Assembly: GCF_000253255.1 (NCBI RefSeq)
Contig: NC_015580.1
Coordinates: 3,051,001-3,115,000, forward strand
Length of the DNA stretch: 64,000 nt
Source of the DNA: Novosphingobium sp. PP1Y
Lineage (GTDB): Bacteria; Pseudomonadota; Alphaproteobacteria; Sphingomonadales; Sphingomonadaceae
Direction: 5' to 3'
Both the position numbers and the translations under genes were made by a program. The notes beneath the pieces were generated by a model, which saw only the letters and a program-made list of their open reading frames with translations, made no database searches and had not been told where the DNA came from. Below, piece by piece: positions 1-8,618 of this stretch. The stretch's first letter is position 1; each line of letters opens with the position of its first letter.

Positions 1-894
1 TTCACGCACCGCAATTTCTTTCAGGCGCAAGACCTTTCCCTGAGACGCGAGGCTGGTTGCAACCTGTCCGCGAAGGCGGGCTGCCAATTCTCGATAACCC
101 TTGATTTCGTCCGCCTTTTTCAAGCGCAGCAAGGCAGTATACCACAAGGAAGCGTCGTAATCCGAATTGGACGTTTCACGCCATTCCGAAGGGAAGCTTA
201 TTCGATTGTGGTCTGCCCCCATCTCGACCTCCACCCCTTTCTCCCTGAACAGGCCTTCGATCGATTGGTCATGCGGAAGAGAAAGGGTCAAGCCGACCGG
301 CTGCAGGTCAGCCAGCAAGAACCACTCAATGGTCCGCATCACGAGGATGAGCCTGATGGCTGCCACGAAATCCAGCATCGGACCGAGGGGCAATTTCTGC
401 ACGACATTAACCTCAGCCCGCCGAACCGTCGAAGCGAATTGAAGCGAGACGTTCATGTTTGTGGCCTCGATCAATGAGGTCAGATGAATCAACGCTTGTT
501 CAAGGGTGGGTGCATTCCTGATGATGATCGAAGCCGTCGGTCCGGTTATCAGTCGATTTGTCTGCAGAGTTTTCCTTATCAACTCAGGGCCATGCCCACG
601 TTCAAGGAAGTTGGCGGTAATCGTGATGTCGTCAGCCATCGAAATTCGCTGTGGCAGTTTGCCGCAACCCGGTATCGAAGTGCCCTCACGCAGCCAGTCC
701 GGCCACCCCAGCCATTGTGAAAACGGACCGATCACCCCAAGCGGCACACTGAATCTCGCATCATTGCCCAGGTCGGCAATGGCTGCCCGTGCGCTTTTGC
801 GGTAATCGTATTTGCGAGGGGGCGCGTCGGCTAAAGAAGAAACGGAGTGCTCCTCCGTCGTCTTTCTCAAGGGTTGGCGGACCGGGCCGTGCAC
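1..894 (-). CDS. AraC-type transcriptional regulator, C-terminus outside window
   Basis: The frame is open from a GTG at 894 to the window edge (298 codons), so the stop and the DNA-binding part are missing. The GTG follows GGTGAG at good spacing; a TTG 8 codons on is an alternative. Residues ~95-270 resemble the arabinose-binding-type sensor half of AraC regulators (conserved-looking stretches IIIRNAPTLEQALIHL and ISFPSEWRE), and the last residues (GKVLRLKEIAVRE) look like the lead-in to the paired HTH domain. The usual role is ligand-responsive control of a nearby catabolic operon, but the target lies outside the window. It uses TTA and ATA codons and has lower GC than its neighbours, suggesting acquisition. 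Family assignment comes from residue pattern only. Confidence 0.6.
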   Translation of the reverse strand, partial: MHGPVRQPLRKTTEEHSVSSLADAPPRKYDYRKSARAAIADLGNDARFSVPLGVIGPFSQWLGWPDWLREGTSIPGCGKLPQRISMADDITITANFLERGHGPELIRKTLQTNRLITGPTASIIIRNAPTLEQALIHLTSLIEATNMNVSLQFASTVRRAEVNVVQKLPLGPMLDFVAAIRLILVMRTIEWFLLADLQPVGLTLSLPHDQSIEGLFREKGVEVEMGADHNRISFPSEWRETSNSDYDASLWYTALLRLKKADEIKGYRELAARLRGQVATSLASQGKVLRLKEIAVRE

Positions 895-1331
895 AAATTC
901 TCACCACTGAATTGAGAGAAGTGACAAAGCAGGTATCGGCATACAACTCAAAGAGGGCAAGCGTCTTTTTGTGTTAGCGTAGCGAACTTACCTCAAACTG
1001 GAATCCGACCGTAGCGCGCTTTCCTTGTATCATGTCACAGGAAGTATCGATCTGTTGTGCCGCGGCGCCGCGGAGCATTTGCCAAACGATCGGCAACTTC
1101 AAGGGTGATTCAAAGGCCACTTGGATGACTGAAACTGGGGCGCGCAAATGAAGCGCTGCCCCCCCCTGCCCGTGACGTCCCCTATTCCGGTCTACGCACA
1201 CAAACGAAGCTGCCGGATCGTCCGCAGGCTCGCCCGGTCGCAAGCAAAATTGTCGCCGGGCGGTCGTTGATGCGGTGGCGATCTCGCGCTGGGCTGCTGA
1301 CGCGGCCGCCGTATGGCGCTATGGGCCTGCC
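895..1331. other. intergenic region between divergent genes
   Basis: This 437-bp stretch separates the AraC-type gene (leftward) from trhO (rightward), so it must hold two divergent promoters. I see no convincing open frame, RNA gene or strong hairpin. The left part is AT-richer than the right, in line with the composition of the regulator gene. Confidence 0.5.
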
Positions 1332-2321
1332 ATGGACACACACTGCCGTGACATCGACGCGCCGCTGCGCGTAGCTGCGCTTTATCGCTTCGCTCGCTTC
1401 GAGGACTTCGCCAGCCTGCGCGAGCCGCTCGACCGGCTGTGCCGGAAGCAGGGTATTCGCGGCACCCTGCTGCTGGCAGCCGAGGGTATCAACGGTACCA
1501 TTGCGGGAACGCCGGAAGGCATCGACACAGTGCTGGCGCATATTCGAGCCCTTCCTGACTGCGCGGATCTCGATGTGAAGCTCTCTAGCGCGTCGGTCAT
1601 GCCCTTCCATCGCATGAAAGTGCGCCTCAAGCGCGAAATCGTGACGATGGGCCAGCCGGACATCGACCCGCGCGCGAGCGTTGGCACTTATGTCGAGGCG
1701 CAGGACTGGAACGCGCTGATTTCCGATCCCCAGACCATCGTGATCGATACCCGCAACGACTACGAAGTGGCCGTCGGCACATTCGAAGGCGCAATCGATC
1801 CCAGAACGCCCAGCTTCCGCGATTTTCCCGAGTGGTTCAGGCAGGAACGCGAACGCCTGCTGGGCAGCGGCAAGCCGCCCAGGGTCGCAATGTTCTGCAC
1901 CGGCGGTATTCGCTGCGAAAAGTCGACGGCGTTCCTCAAGCAGGAGGGCATCGAGGACGTCTACCACCTCAAGGGCGGCATCCTGAAATACCTCGAGACA
2001 GTGCCCGAAGAGCAAAGCCTCTGGCGCGGCGAGTGCTTCGTATTCGACCAGCGGGTGACCATCGGCCATGGGCTGGTCGAAGGCTCCTATTCGCTGTGCC
2101 ACGCCTGCCGCCGTCCGGTCAGTGCGGAAGGTGCCACCTCACCGCTGTACGAAGAGGGAGTGAGCTGTCCGGCCTGCCATGGCGAGCGCACAGAAGAGCA
2201 GCGCGAATCCTATCGCGAACGACAGCGCCAGGAATCGCTGGCCGCCGCCCGGGGCGAGGCTCATGTCGGCGCCCGGTTCGAACAGGTACAGGCCGAACAG
2301 CACAATGACCGCGGCGCCTGA
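1332..2321 (+). CDS. trhO: tRNA uridine(34) hydroxylase TrhO (YceA, rhodanese domain)
   Basis: Oxygen-dependent hydroxylation of U34 in tRNA to 5-hydroxyuridine, the first step toward the cmo5U/mcmo5U wobble base; cytosolic. The 329-residue protein has an N-terminal ferredoxin-like half (GIRGTLLLAAEGINGTIAGT, family hallmark) and a rhodanese domain whose loop CTGGIRCEKS starts with the catalytic Cys at about residue 189. The C-terminal segment carries two Cys pairs (CHAC and CPAC), a possible metal-binding knuckle. I chose ATG 1332 because homologous sequence starts there; the frame runs 19 codons further up without family similarity. The downstream GST starts inside this gene, a 17-bp overlap that suggests co-transcription. 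Confidence 0.93.
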   Translation: MDTHCRDIDAPLRVAALYRFARFEDFASLREPLDRLCRKQGIRGTLLLAAEGINGTIAGTPEGIDTVLAHIRALPDCADLDVKLSSASVMPFHRMKVRLKREIVTMGQPDIDPRASVGTYVEAQDWNALISDPQTIVIDTRNDYEVAVGTFEGAIDPRTPSFRDFPEWFRQERERLLGSGKPPRVAMFCTGGIRCEKSTAFLKQEGIEDVYHLKGGILKYLETVPEEQSLWRGECFVFDQRVTIGHGLVEGSYSLCHACRRPVSAEGATSPLYEEGVSCPACHGERTEEQRESYRERQRQESLAAARGEAHVGARFEQVQAEQHNDRGA

Positions 2322-2958
2322 TCCGATCCTCTACAGCTTTCGCCGGTGTCCTTATGCGATGCGCGCAAGGCTGGCACTGATGGTGAGTGGCACCGCCTGC
2401 GAACTGCGAGAGGTGAAGCTGTCGGCCAAGCCCGAGGCGATGCTGGCCGCCTCGCCGAAGGGAACAGTGCCAGTGCTCGTCACTGCCGAAGGCGAAGTCA
2501 TCGACGAGAGCATCGACATCATGCGTCGTTCATTGCAGCGCAACGATCCCGAAGGCTGGCTGGATCGCGAAGACCCGGGCCTGATCGCCCGCAACGACGG
2601 GCCGTTCAAGCATGATCTCGACCGCTACAAGTATCCCGAGCGCCATGGCTCCGATGCCCATGCTCACCGCGAAACCGGCCTTGCGGTGCTGCGCGATCTC
2701 GACGCACGCCTTGCAAGGCAAGGCCAGATCTGCGGAGCGCAACGTGGACTGACCGACATGGCGATCATGCCGTTCGTGCGCCAGTTTGCCGCCGTAGACA
2801 GGGCCTGGTTCGACAGCCAGCGGCTGCCACACCTCAAGTCATGGCTGGAGGGGCATCTCGAGAGCGCTCTGTTCAAGGCGATCATGCTGCGACCGAAACC
2901 CTGGTCGCCGGGCGATCCGATCGTCCGCTTTGCAGCTCCGGAAGGAGCCACGCCATAA
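2305..2958 (+). CDS. glutathione S-transferase family protein
   Basis: The 217-residue protein has an N-terminal thioredoxin-like fold (residues ~6-80) with the GST-type opening LYSFRRCPYAMRARLAL and the cis-Pro segment GTVPVLV, followed by an all-helical C-terminal domain. The CPY motif at the first helix suggests a glutaredoxin-like/omega-type active Cys rather than Ser or Tyr. Substrate unknown; such proteins usually do thiol transfer or dehalogenation-type conjugation with glutathione. It overlaps the end of trhO by 17 bp, so the ATG at 2305 is favoured over upstream in-frame starts that lie deep inside trhO. Confidence 0.85.
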   Translation: MTAAPDPILYSFRRCPYAMRARLALMVSGTACELREVKLSAKPEAMLAASPKGTVPVLVTAEGEVIDESIDIMRRSLQRNDPEGWLDREDPGLIARNDGPFKHDLDRYKYPERHGSDAHAHRETGLAVLRDLDARLARQGQICGAQRGLTDMAIMPFVRQFAAVDRAWFDSQRLPHLKSWLEGHLESALFKAIMLRPKPWSPGDPIVRFAAPEGATP

Positions 2959-2962
2959 AAAC

Positions 2963-2991
2963 GTGGCCTCCCGGCAATGCCGAGAGGCCAC
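2963..2991 (+). terminator. hairpin after trhO-GST
   Basis: GTGGCCTC (2963-2970) pairs perfectly with GAGGCCAC (2984-2991), and the inner CGGCA/TGCCG extends the stem. It sits 5 bp after the GST stop but lacks a T-run, so it may be a weak or RNA-stabilising terminator. Confidence 0.55.
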
Positions 2992-3137
2992 ACAGGCGCT
3001 AAACTTGTTCTTTTGCCCGCATTGTGCGGTTGGTGCGACCCGAAAGGCCTTTGCTTGCGAAAACCATTTCGGTTTGAGCGGGGCCGGACACCCCCCAGCG
3101 CCAGACCCCGCTCAGATGTGCCCCCGATGCTTGCGCC

Positions 3138-3518
3138 TCAGGGAATACGCTCGAAGTGGCCGGCAAGGATGCCAGGCACGGCTTCGAAATCACGCGACTT
3201 GTGAAGGTACTGATCGGCCCCCGCAGCCAGGCAGCGCTGCCTGACCGAAGCATCCGGCTGATTTGTCAGCACGATGATGAAACACGTGCTGCTGACCTTG
3301 CGGATCGCCTGAACCACTTCCAACCCCGAAAGAAGCGGCATGGCAAAGTCCAGGATGACCGCGTCCGGTCGCTTGGCCTCAAAGCTCCTCTTTGCCTCCA
3401 ACCCATCGAAAACCGGACCGACGACCTCGAACTGCCCCGTTTCCCCCACGAGATCCGCCAGCCGGACAGCGACGCTGCGTGCATCGTCCGCAATAAGCAC
3501 GCAGCGTCGCTTCCCCAT
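3138..3518 (-). CDS. single-domain response regulator (CheY-like)
   Basis: A stand-alone receiver of 126 residues. It shows the acidic pair in VLIADDARS, the phospho-acceptor Asp in VILDFAMP, the switch Thr in IVLTNQ and the conserved Lys in LHKSRDF. No output domain follows, so it probably acts as a phosphorelay intermediate or by protein contact. ATG 3518 is chosen because the receiver fold begins immediately (MGKRRCVLIADD); the open frame extends another 34 codons upstream with low-complexity sequence. It lies 237 bp beyond the end of the NarL-type regulator on the same strand, hence is linked to, but perhaps not co-transcribed with, the kinase operon. Confidence 0.85.
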   Translation of the reverse strand: MGKRRCVLIADDARSVAVRLADLVGETGQFEVVGPVFDGLEAKRSFEAKRPDAVILDFAMPLLSGLEVVQAIRKVSSTCFIIVLTNQPDASVRQRCLAAGADQYLHKSRDFEAVPGILAGHFERIP

Positions 3519-3754
3519 GCGGGCCACCCCAATGCCGGCCCGCGCCACTGCCTTGCCAACGCCCCCCTGGCTTTTGACAAGGCCTCCACACTGCCCCCCG
3601 TAAATTGCCTCGGTGACCATGGGCTCAGAATAGGGATTTGCGCGAAGGGGTCTTGTCGGAACGTTCGGCAGCCGGTGTCAGAAATTTGCCTACACGGGCA
3701 TCAGCAGATTCAGGGCGGACAGGAAGCGATCCGCCTACTCGGCCCATGCCCGTG

Positions 3755-4405
3755 CTAATTCACGAGGTCGTGCTGCATGGCGTAGCGCGCCATTTCAACT
3801 GCATTGACCAGACCGGTCTTCTGCCGGATCCGTGCAATATAGGTGGCGACCGTCTTGTCGCTGATCGCAAGATCCGCCGCGACTTCCTTCACGGCCCGGC
3901 CCAATGCCAGGCGCTTGAGGATTTCCAGTTCACGGTCTGAGAGTTTCTCGTGCGGAAGCGGCTCACTGTCTTCGCGAATGCTACGGGCGATGGCGGCAGC
4001 GACGTCGGCGTGCAGATAGGTGCCGCCCTGTGCAACCATCTCGATCGCCCGAACAAGTTCGTCGGGCGGCAGGTGCTTGTTTATCAGGCCGTTGGCGCCG
4101 GCCTTGATCGAACGCACCGCAAAGGATGCCTCGCCCTCGGCAGTGATCACAAGGATGGGCACCCCTGCGTTGACGTCCCGGATGCGCCCGAGGACTTCAA
4201 GGATATCCATGCCACCGGGCATCATCATGTCGAGCAGGATGAGCCCCCAGTCGCCATGGGAGACATTTTCGACGACGGCCTGCGAATCCCCGGCTTCGGC
4301 CACTTCCACCTCGCCGAAGATCTCGCGCACCATAGACAGCAGGCCGCGCCGGGTAATGGCGTGATCGTCCGCAACGAGAATCCTGCCGATCGCCATGTCC
4401 GTCAT
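3755..4405 (-). CDS. NarL/FixJ-type response regulator with LuxR HTH
   Basis: 216 residues: receiver domain (~5-125) with ADD, phospho-Asp in LILLDMMMP, Thr in LVITAEG and Lys in LINKHLPP, then a LuxR-type helix-turn-helix (~145-210; LSDRELEILKRLALG and VAADLAISDKTVATYI). It is the expected DNA-binding output of the histidine kinase just upstream: the kinase stop and this ATG overlap in ATGA (4405-4402), so translation is likely coupled. HisKA_3 kinases usually pair with NarL-type regulators, and this arrangement fits. Targets are unknown. Confidence 0.93.
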   Translation of the reverse strand: MTDMAIGRILVADDHAITRRGLLSMVREIFGEVEVAEAGDSQAVVENVSHGDWGLILLDMMMPGGMDILEVLGRIRDVNAGVPILVITAEGEASFAVRSIKAGANGLINKHLPPDELVRAIEMVAQGGTYLHADVAAAIARSIREDSEPLPHEKLSDRELEILKRLALGRAVKEVAADLAISDKTVATYIARIRQKTGLVNAVEMARYAMQHDLVN

Positions 4406-5919
4406 CTGGGCACCCTTGCGCTGACCTGCGCCCCGGTCGGAACATTCGGGGCGATACGGATGGAGCCGCCGAACAACTCAACCCTCTCGCGCATGCCCAG
4501 CAGGCCGAGCGAAGTTTCTTCCTTCGGAATTTCGGCAAAGCCCTTGCCGTCGTCGGTGACCGTCAATCGCCATTCGTCTTCGGTCGTCGTGAATTCGATG
4601 CGAACGTGGCTCGCCTGGGCGTGCCGGATGATATTGGTCAGCATTTCCTGCAGTACCCGAAAGAATGCCGTAGCGATTTCAGATCGTGGCAAATCGCTCT
4701 CGTCGATCCGGCACTCAGCCGTCAGGCCGGTGCGCAATTCGAAACGGCGCGCCTCGTCCTCCACCGCGGCGGCAAGACCCAGGACATCGAGCGCGCTGGG
4801 TCGCAATTGGGCGGCAATGCGCCGGACCGTCTCGATCGTTGCATCGATCAGTTCGCTGGCATCGTTAAGCTTGGGGACGAGAATGTCCGCCAGCGGCGTG
4901 CCCGCGTCGAGTTTGCGGTTCATCCACCAGACGTCCATTTTCAGAGCCGTGAGCAATTGCCCGAGTTCGTCGTGTACCTCGCGGGCGATGCGCTTCTGTT
5001 CTTCTTCGCGCACGGTGTTCAGGCGCGCCGTCAGCTGCCGCATCTGCCGGTCGCGGATCTTGAGCATTTCGAACTGGGCGCGCATCTGCGCCTCCTGCCT
5101 GCGCTTCTCGGTGACGTCCCGGCAGATTGCTCCGAATTGTTGGATGGCCCCTTCAGCATCCGGCAAGCCGAAGGCGACCATCGACAGCGTCATCTGCCGC
5201 CCGTCCCGCGCCAGCAGGGCAATCTCGTGCTCGCCCACGCTACCGCCCTGCAATGCAACGGCCAGAATACCGCGTTGCTCGACAGCATTTTCGACATCGA
5301 CGGCGCGCAGCAGGTCGTGTGCCCGCGTACCGATGGCCTCGCTCGATGAGTAGCCGAAGATCCGTTCTGCAGCGGGGTTCCAACTCGTGATCGTCCCATC
5401 CGGGCCGCCGCTGAACACCGCATCGTCAGACGCTTCGACGATGCCCGCGAGGAGCGCGTGCAGCTGCTCTGCCCGCAGGCGTTCCGAAGCTTCGCGCGTT
5501 CGGGCCGCGGCATAGCGGATGGCCCGGGCCAGGGCGGTGCCCTTGAGGTCGGACTTGGGGATATAGTCCTGCGCGCCGGCTTCCAGGCACTGCAGTGCAA
5601 GGCGTTCCTCATCCAGTCCGGTCAGCACCACAATAGGCGCATCGCTGGCGACACCGCGGATGGCGTGAACGCATTCGACCCCGTTTCCGTCAGGCAGGCC
5701 AAGATCGAGCAGGACGGCATTGACCGCCCCGTCACGCAGGACTTCCGTCGCCCTGGCTATCGAAGTGGCGTGAATCAGCTGCGATCGCTGGTCGGAGAGG
5801 ATTTCCTCGATGTAATCGGCATCGCCGGGATTATCTTCGACCAGCAGGATCGGGCCGAGGTCCTCGACATGGTGGCCGCCGAGGCCACTATCCCGATCGC
5901 CTGGCGCCAAGCCCGTCAC
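4402..5919 (-). CDS. hybrid sensor kinase: REC-PAS-HisKA_3-HATPase
   Basis: Start GTG 5919 overlaps the stop of the upstream receiver gene in GTGA and gives 505 residues; earlier in-frame sequence is only antisense-like overlap. Order: N-terminal receiver (~20-140; ILLVEDNPGDAD, phospho-Asp in VLLDLGLPDG, Lys in YIPKSD), PAS sensor (~165-285; SWNPAAERIFGY), coiled linker, HisKA_3 dimerisation helix with the His in REVHDELGQ, and a HATPase with N-box (QEMLTNIIRHA) and G-box (DDGKGFA). No membrane segment, so a cytosolic sensor. A receiver ahead of the PAS domain implies that another kinase, plausibly the membrane kinase at 6568-8424, feeds phosphate or conformational input to it. Confidence 0.92.
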   Translation of the reverse strand: MTGLAPGDRDSGLGGHHVEDLGPILLVEDNPGDADYIEEILSDQRSQLIHATSIARATEVLRDGAVNAVLLDLGLPDGNGVECVHAIRGVASDAPIVVLTGLDEERLALQCLEAGAQDYIPKSDLKGTALARAIRYAAARTREASERLRAEQLHALLAGIVEASDDAVFSGGPDGTITSWNPAAERIFGYSSSEAIGTRAHDLLRAVDVENAVEQRGILAVALQGGSVGEHEIALLARDGRQMTLSMVAFGLPDAEGAIQQFGAICRDVTEKRRQEAQMRAQFEMLKIRDRQMRQLTARLNTVREEEQKRIAREVHDELGQLLTALKMDVWWMNRKLDAGTPLADILVPKLNDASELIDATIETVRRIAAQLRPSALDVLGLAAAVEDEARRFELRTGLTAECRIDESDLPRSEIATAFFRVLQEMLTNIIRHAQASHVRIEFTTTEDEWRLTVTDDGKGFAEIPKEETSLGLLGMRERVELFGGSIRIAPNVPTGAQVSARVPR

Positions 5920-6341
5920 GGCAACTGGGCGACCGACAACCAGAAGTTTTCGATCTCCTTCACCCTGGACTGGAATTCCTGCAGCCCCACCGGCTTGGTC
6001 ACATAGCAATTCGCCCCAAGGCCGTAGCTTTTCTCCACGTCGGGCCGGGCATCGGATGAAGACAGGACCACGACCGGGATGCGTTTCAACCGGTCGTCCC
6101 GCTGCATTTCCCTTAACACACCGTGGCCATTGAGGCGCGGCAGGTTCATGTCGAGCAGGATGAGGTCGGGCTGCGCGGCATCCTGATAGGGTTCGCGCGC
6201 ATAGAGATAGTCGCAAGCCTCAACCCCGTCCTTCACAATCACGGGATCGCAGGCAAGCGGCCCCGGTTGCAACGTTTCGGTGATCAGGAAGGCATCGGCT
6301 TCGTTATCTTCAACGATAAGTAATCGCACCTGACTGCCCAT
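5916..6341 (-). CDS. response regulator, Rcp1/CheY-like
   Basis: 141-residue single receiver of the type found next to phytochrome-like kinases: LLIVEDNEADAFL, phospho-Asp in LILLDMNLPRLNG, SSS in place of the usual Thr-containing switch strand (VVVLSSSDA) and Lys in VTKPVGLQEF, followed by the typical short C-terminal helix. First gene of a three-gene coupled operon (receiver, hybrid kinase, NarL regulator; GTGA then ATGA overlaps). The membrane histidine kinase at 6568-8424 lies just upstream on the same strand and is the natural phosphodonor. Confidence 0.9.
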   Translation of the reverse strand: MGSQVRLLIVEDNEADAFLITETLQPGPLACDPVIVKDGVEACDYLYAREPYQDAAQPDLILLDMNLPRLNGHGVLREMQRDDRLKRIPVVVLSSSDARPDVEKSYGLGANCYVTKPVGLQEFQSRVKEIENFWLSVAQLP

Positions 6342-6567
6342 GCCCTGACCACTCCATCCCGAGATCTGTGCCTGAACCGTTCCGCATCGACAGGCTCAAG
6401 CGGCACGATATGTCTTGCCAGCCGGAAATCAAGCTAAAGCAATCGGATAGGTACAATCAAGTAAATGAGAGCCCCCCTACCCCATGGTAACAAGGATTTA
6501 ACCATGCGGCTCCGCCGGTAAAGGCCGCTCACCCAAAGGATAGGCCCGCATTTCGCAATCGTTTGCC

Positions 6568-8424
6568 CTATTGATCGGCGGGAAGCGTGAAGAAAAACGT
6601 GGTGCCCGCGCCCGGTTCCGATTCGACCCAGATCGATCCGCCGTGCCGCTCGACAATTCGTTTGGAGATGGCGAGCCCGATTCCGCTTCCTTCGAAAGCC
6701 GACCGCTCATGCAGGCGCTGGAACATCTGGAAAATGCGTTCGGCGAAACGCATCTCCATGCCGATGCCGTTGTCGCTAACGGCGAAACGCACTTGCCTGC
6801 CCTCAACCTCGGCATGAACGCGCACCCTTGGCGGTTCCTCGCCGCGAAACTTGAGCGCGTTCCCCACCAGGTTCTGGAACAGCTGGGTAAGCTGCACTTC
6901 GTCGCCCAGCACGCGGGGCAATTCGTCGCGTTCGATCGCGCCGCCGCATTCCTCGAGCCGACGCTGGAGGGTATGCACGACGCGGTCGACCACGGCATTG
7001 GTTTCCACCCGAACCGGCGGCCTGCCTTGCGATCCCACGCGCGAATAGGCCAGCAGGTCGGAAACCAGCTGCTGCATCCGGCGCGCGCCGTCAGAGGCAT
7101 AGTGGATGAACTTGTCCGCCCGCTCGTCGAGCTGGCCGGTGTAACGCTGGCTCAGGAGTTCGACGTAGTTCGCAACCATGCGCAGCGGTTCCTGCAGGTC
7201 GTGTGACGCAACGTAGGCAAACTGCTCCAGCTCGGCATTGCTGCGCTCAAGCTCGAGGTCCTTGAGCTTGCGCGCGCTGATGTCGCGAATGATCGAGGAT
7301 GCCCCTATCACCGTGCCCGATGCCAGCAGGATCGGCGAGACGGTGATCGATACGTCGAGCATGCTGCCATCCTTGCGCCGGCGCACGGTCTCGAAATGGT
7401 CGACATGCTCCTTGCGATGGATTTTGGCGAGGATCTGGGCTTCCTCATCGGCCCTTTCGTCAGGAATCAGCATCTGCATCGGGCGACCGATCGCCTCGCG
7501 TGCAGTAAAGCCGAAGAGACGCTCGCCGCCCCTGTTCCAGCTGGTGATGATACCGTCCAGATTCTTGCCGATGATGGCGTCGTCCGAGGATTCGACAATG
7601 GCAACGAGTCGCGCCTCGGTCCGGTTGATGCGGCCGAGCTGCGCGCTGGTGACGACCACCATGGCGCCAAGGGTTATGATCATGATGACGGCAACGGCGG
7701 CAAACCCGAACGAGGTTCCGACAAGCCCGGCACCGACCAGCCAGTTTGCGAGGCCGCCGATGGCGAAAGGCGCAATCACCGCGACCGGCATCATCAGCTG
7801 GAACGCGCTGCGGGCCTGCGGTCCCATGACGATATGCCGCAGCCAGCCCCTCTTCGGGTCGAGCATCAGGATCGCGAGGGCGAGCAGCGTCACCACCAGC
7901 GCGGTGGGAAACGCCATCGCCGAGAAGCCGAGGACCTGGGTCAGTGCGGCGACGTCATAAGCATAGCCGATAATGGCGCTGCCCGAGATCGTCAGGGCGC
8001 CGACCGCAAGACTGGCGCCGAGATAATGGCGATGCGAACCGATGGCGTAGACGGCGCCGGACAGGAACAGGAAGCTCACGGCCGTCGCCGGAGAATAGCG
8101 CCCCATGGTCGGCCCCATGAGATACCCGGCATCTTTCAGATCGAGCGCATATTGCCCCATGGCCACCAGCGAAATAGCCGCGACGAGCCCGCAGCCGATC
8201 GTCCGGGCGAACCGCCGTCCCGCCCGGTTATCCTGCTCTTGCGCAATGACGGCGATCACCAGGAGGATTGCGCAGGCTGCGGTCGCAAGCGAGGTCTGCG
8301 CCGCCCCTACTCCGAAACTGGTCAACGCCGGCAAGCGGAAGATCCAGCCGGCCAGAGCTACGCCCGAATACAGGGCGACCACTCCGGCCATGCCTCGGCG
8401 CGTCAGAGCGAGCATGGCGTCCAT
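6568..8424 (-). CDS. membrane PAS sensor histidine kinase (phytochrome-type kinase core)
   Basis: 618 residues. Residues ~1-265 are strongly hydrophobic, about seven to eight membrane helices with only short loops, resembling an integral-membrane sensor module of the MASE type (exact class uncertain). A PAS domain (~275-395; IITSWNRGGERLFGF, DISARKLKDLE) follows, then HisKA with His in YVASHDLQEPLRMV and HATPase with N-box QLFQNLVGNALKFRG and G-boxes DNGIGM and GSGIGLAI. The HDLQEPLR H-box is the kind seen in phytochrome-like kinases, which signal through Rcp1-like receivers; such a receiver is encoded 226 bp downstream. No bilin-binding GAF domain is present, so light sensing is not implied. 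Confidence 0.88.
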   Translation of the reverse strand: MDAMLALTRRGMAGVVALYSGVALAGWIFRLPALTSFGVGAAQTSLATAACAILLVIAVIAQEQDNRAGRRFARTIGCGLVAAISLVAMGQYALDLKDAGYLMGPTMGRYSPATAVSFLFLSGAVYAIGSHRHYLGASLAVGALTISGSAIIGYAYDVAALTQVLGFSAMAFPTALVVTLLALAILMLDPKRGWLRHIVMGPQARSAFQLMMPVAVIAPFAIGGLANWLVGAGLVGTSFGFAAVAVIMIITLGAMVVVTSAQLGRINRTEARLVAIVESSDDAIIGKNLDGIITSWNRGGERLFGFTAREAIGRPMQMLIPDERADEEAQILAKIHRKEHVDHFETVRRRKDGSMLDVSITVSPILLASGTVIGASSIIRDISARKLKDLELERSNAELEQFAYVASHDLQEPLRMVANYVELLSQRYTGQLDERADKFIHYASDGARRMQQLVSDLLAYSRVGSQGRPPVRVETNAVVDRVVHTLQRRLEECGGAIERDELPRVLGDEVQLTQLFQNLVGNALKFRGEEPPRVRVHAEVEGRQVRFAVSDNGIGMEMRFAERIFQMFQRLHERSAFEGSGIGLAISKRIVERHGGSIWVESEPGAGTTFFFTLPADQ

Positions 8425-8618
8425 GACCTGACCAGCACCAGCGTCCTCCCGAATTTCAACGTCGTGACAATGTCTTGCGAGTGGCGCTTCAGGTCAATCT
8501 CTCTTTGGGGACACAGCGATCCGGCCGCGCTCCCTTGCCCGCCGCCACTGCATTCGCCGCGGCGTGAATTTACCTGAAAGTAACTATCTCCCAATAGGTC
8601 CACATCACGCGCCGCAGA

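Noticed and set aside
974..1243. 89-codon minus-strand frame in the intergenic region left of trhO
   Set aside because: No ribosome site, no family similarity and compositional bias as expected for chance GC-rich frames.
6487..6501. CtrA box before the receiver-kinase operon
   Set aside because: GTAA-N7-TTAA has one mismatch and lies 146 bp from the start; similar near-matches occur by chance, for example TTAA-N7-TTTA near 22060 which has no gene behind it.
6568..8424. Membrane kinase as a bacteriophytochrome
   Set aside because: No PAS-GAF-PHY photosensory region or bilin-binding Cys is present; only the kinase core resembles that family.
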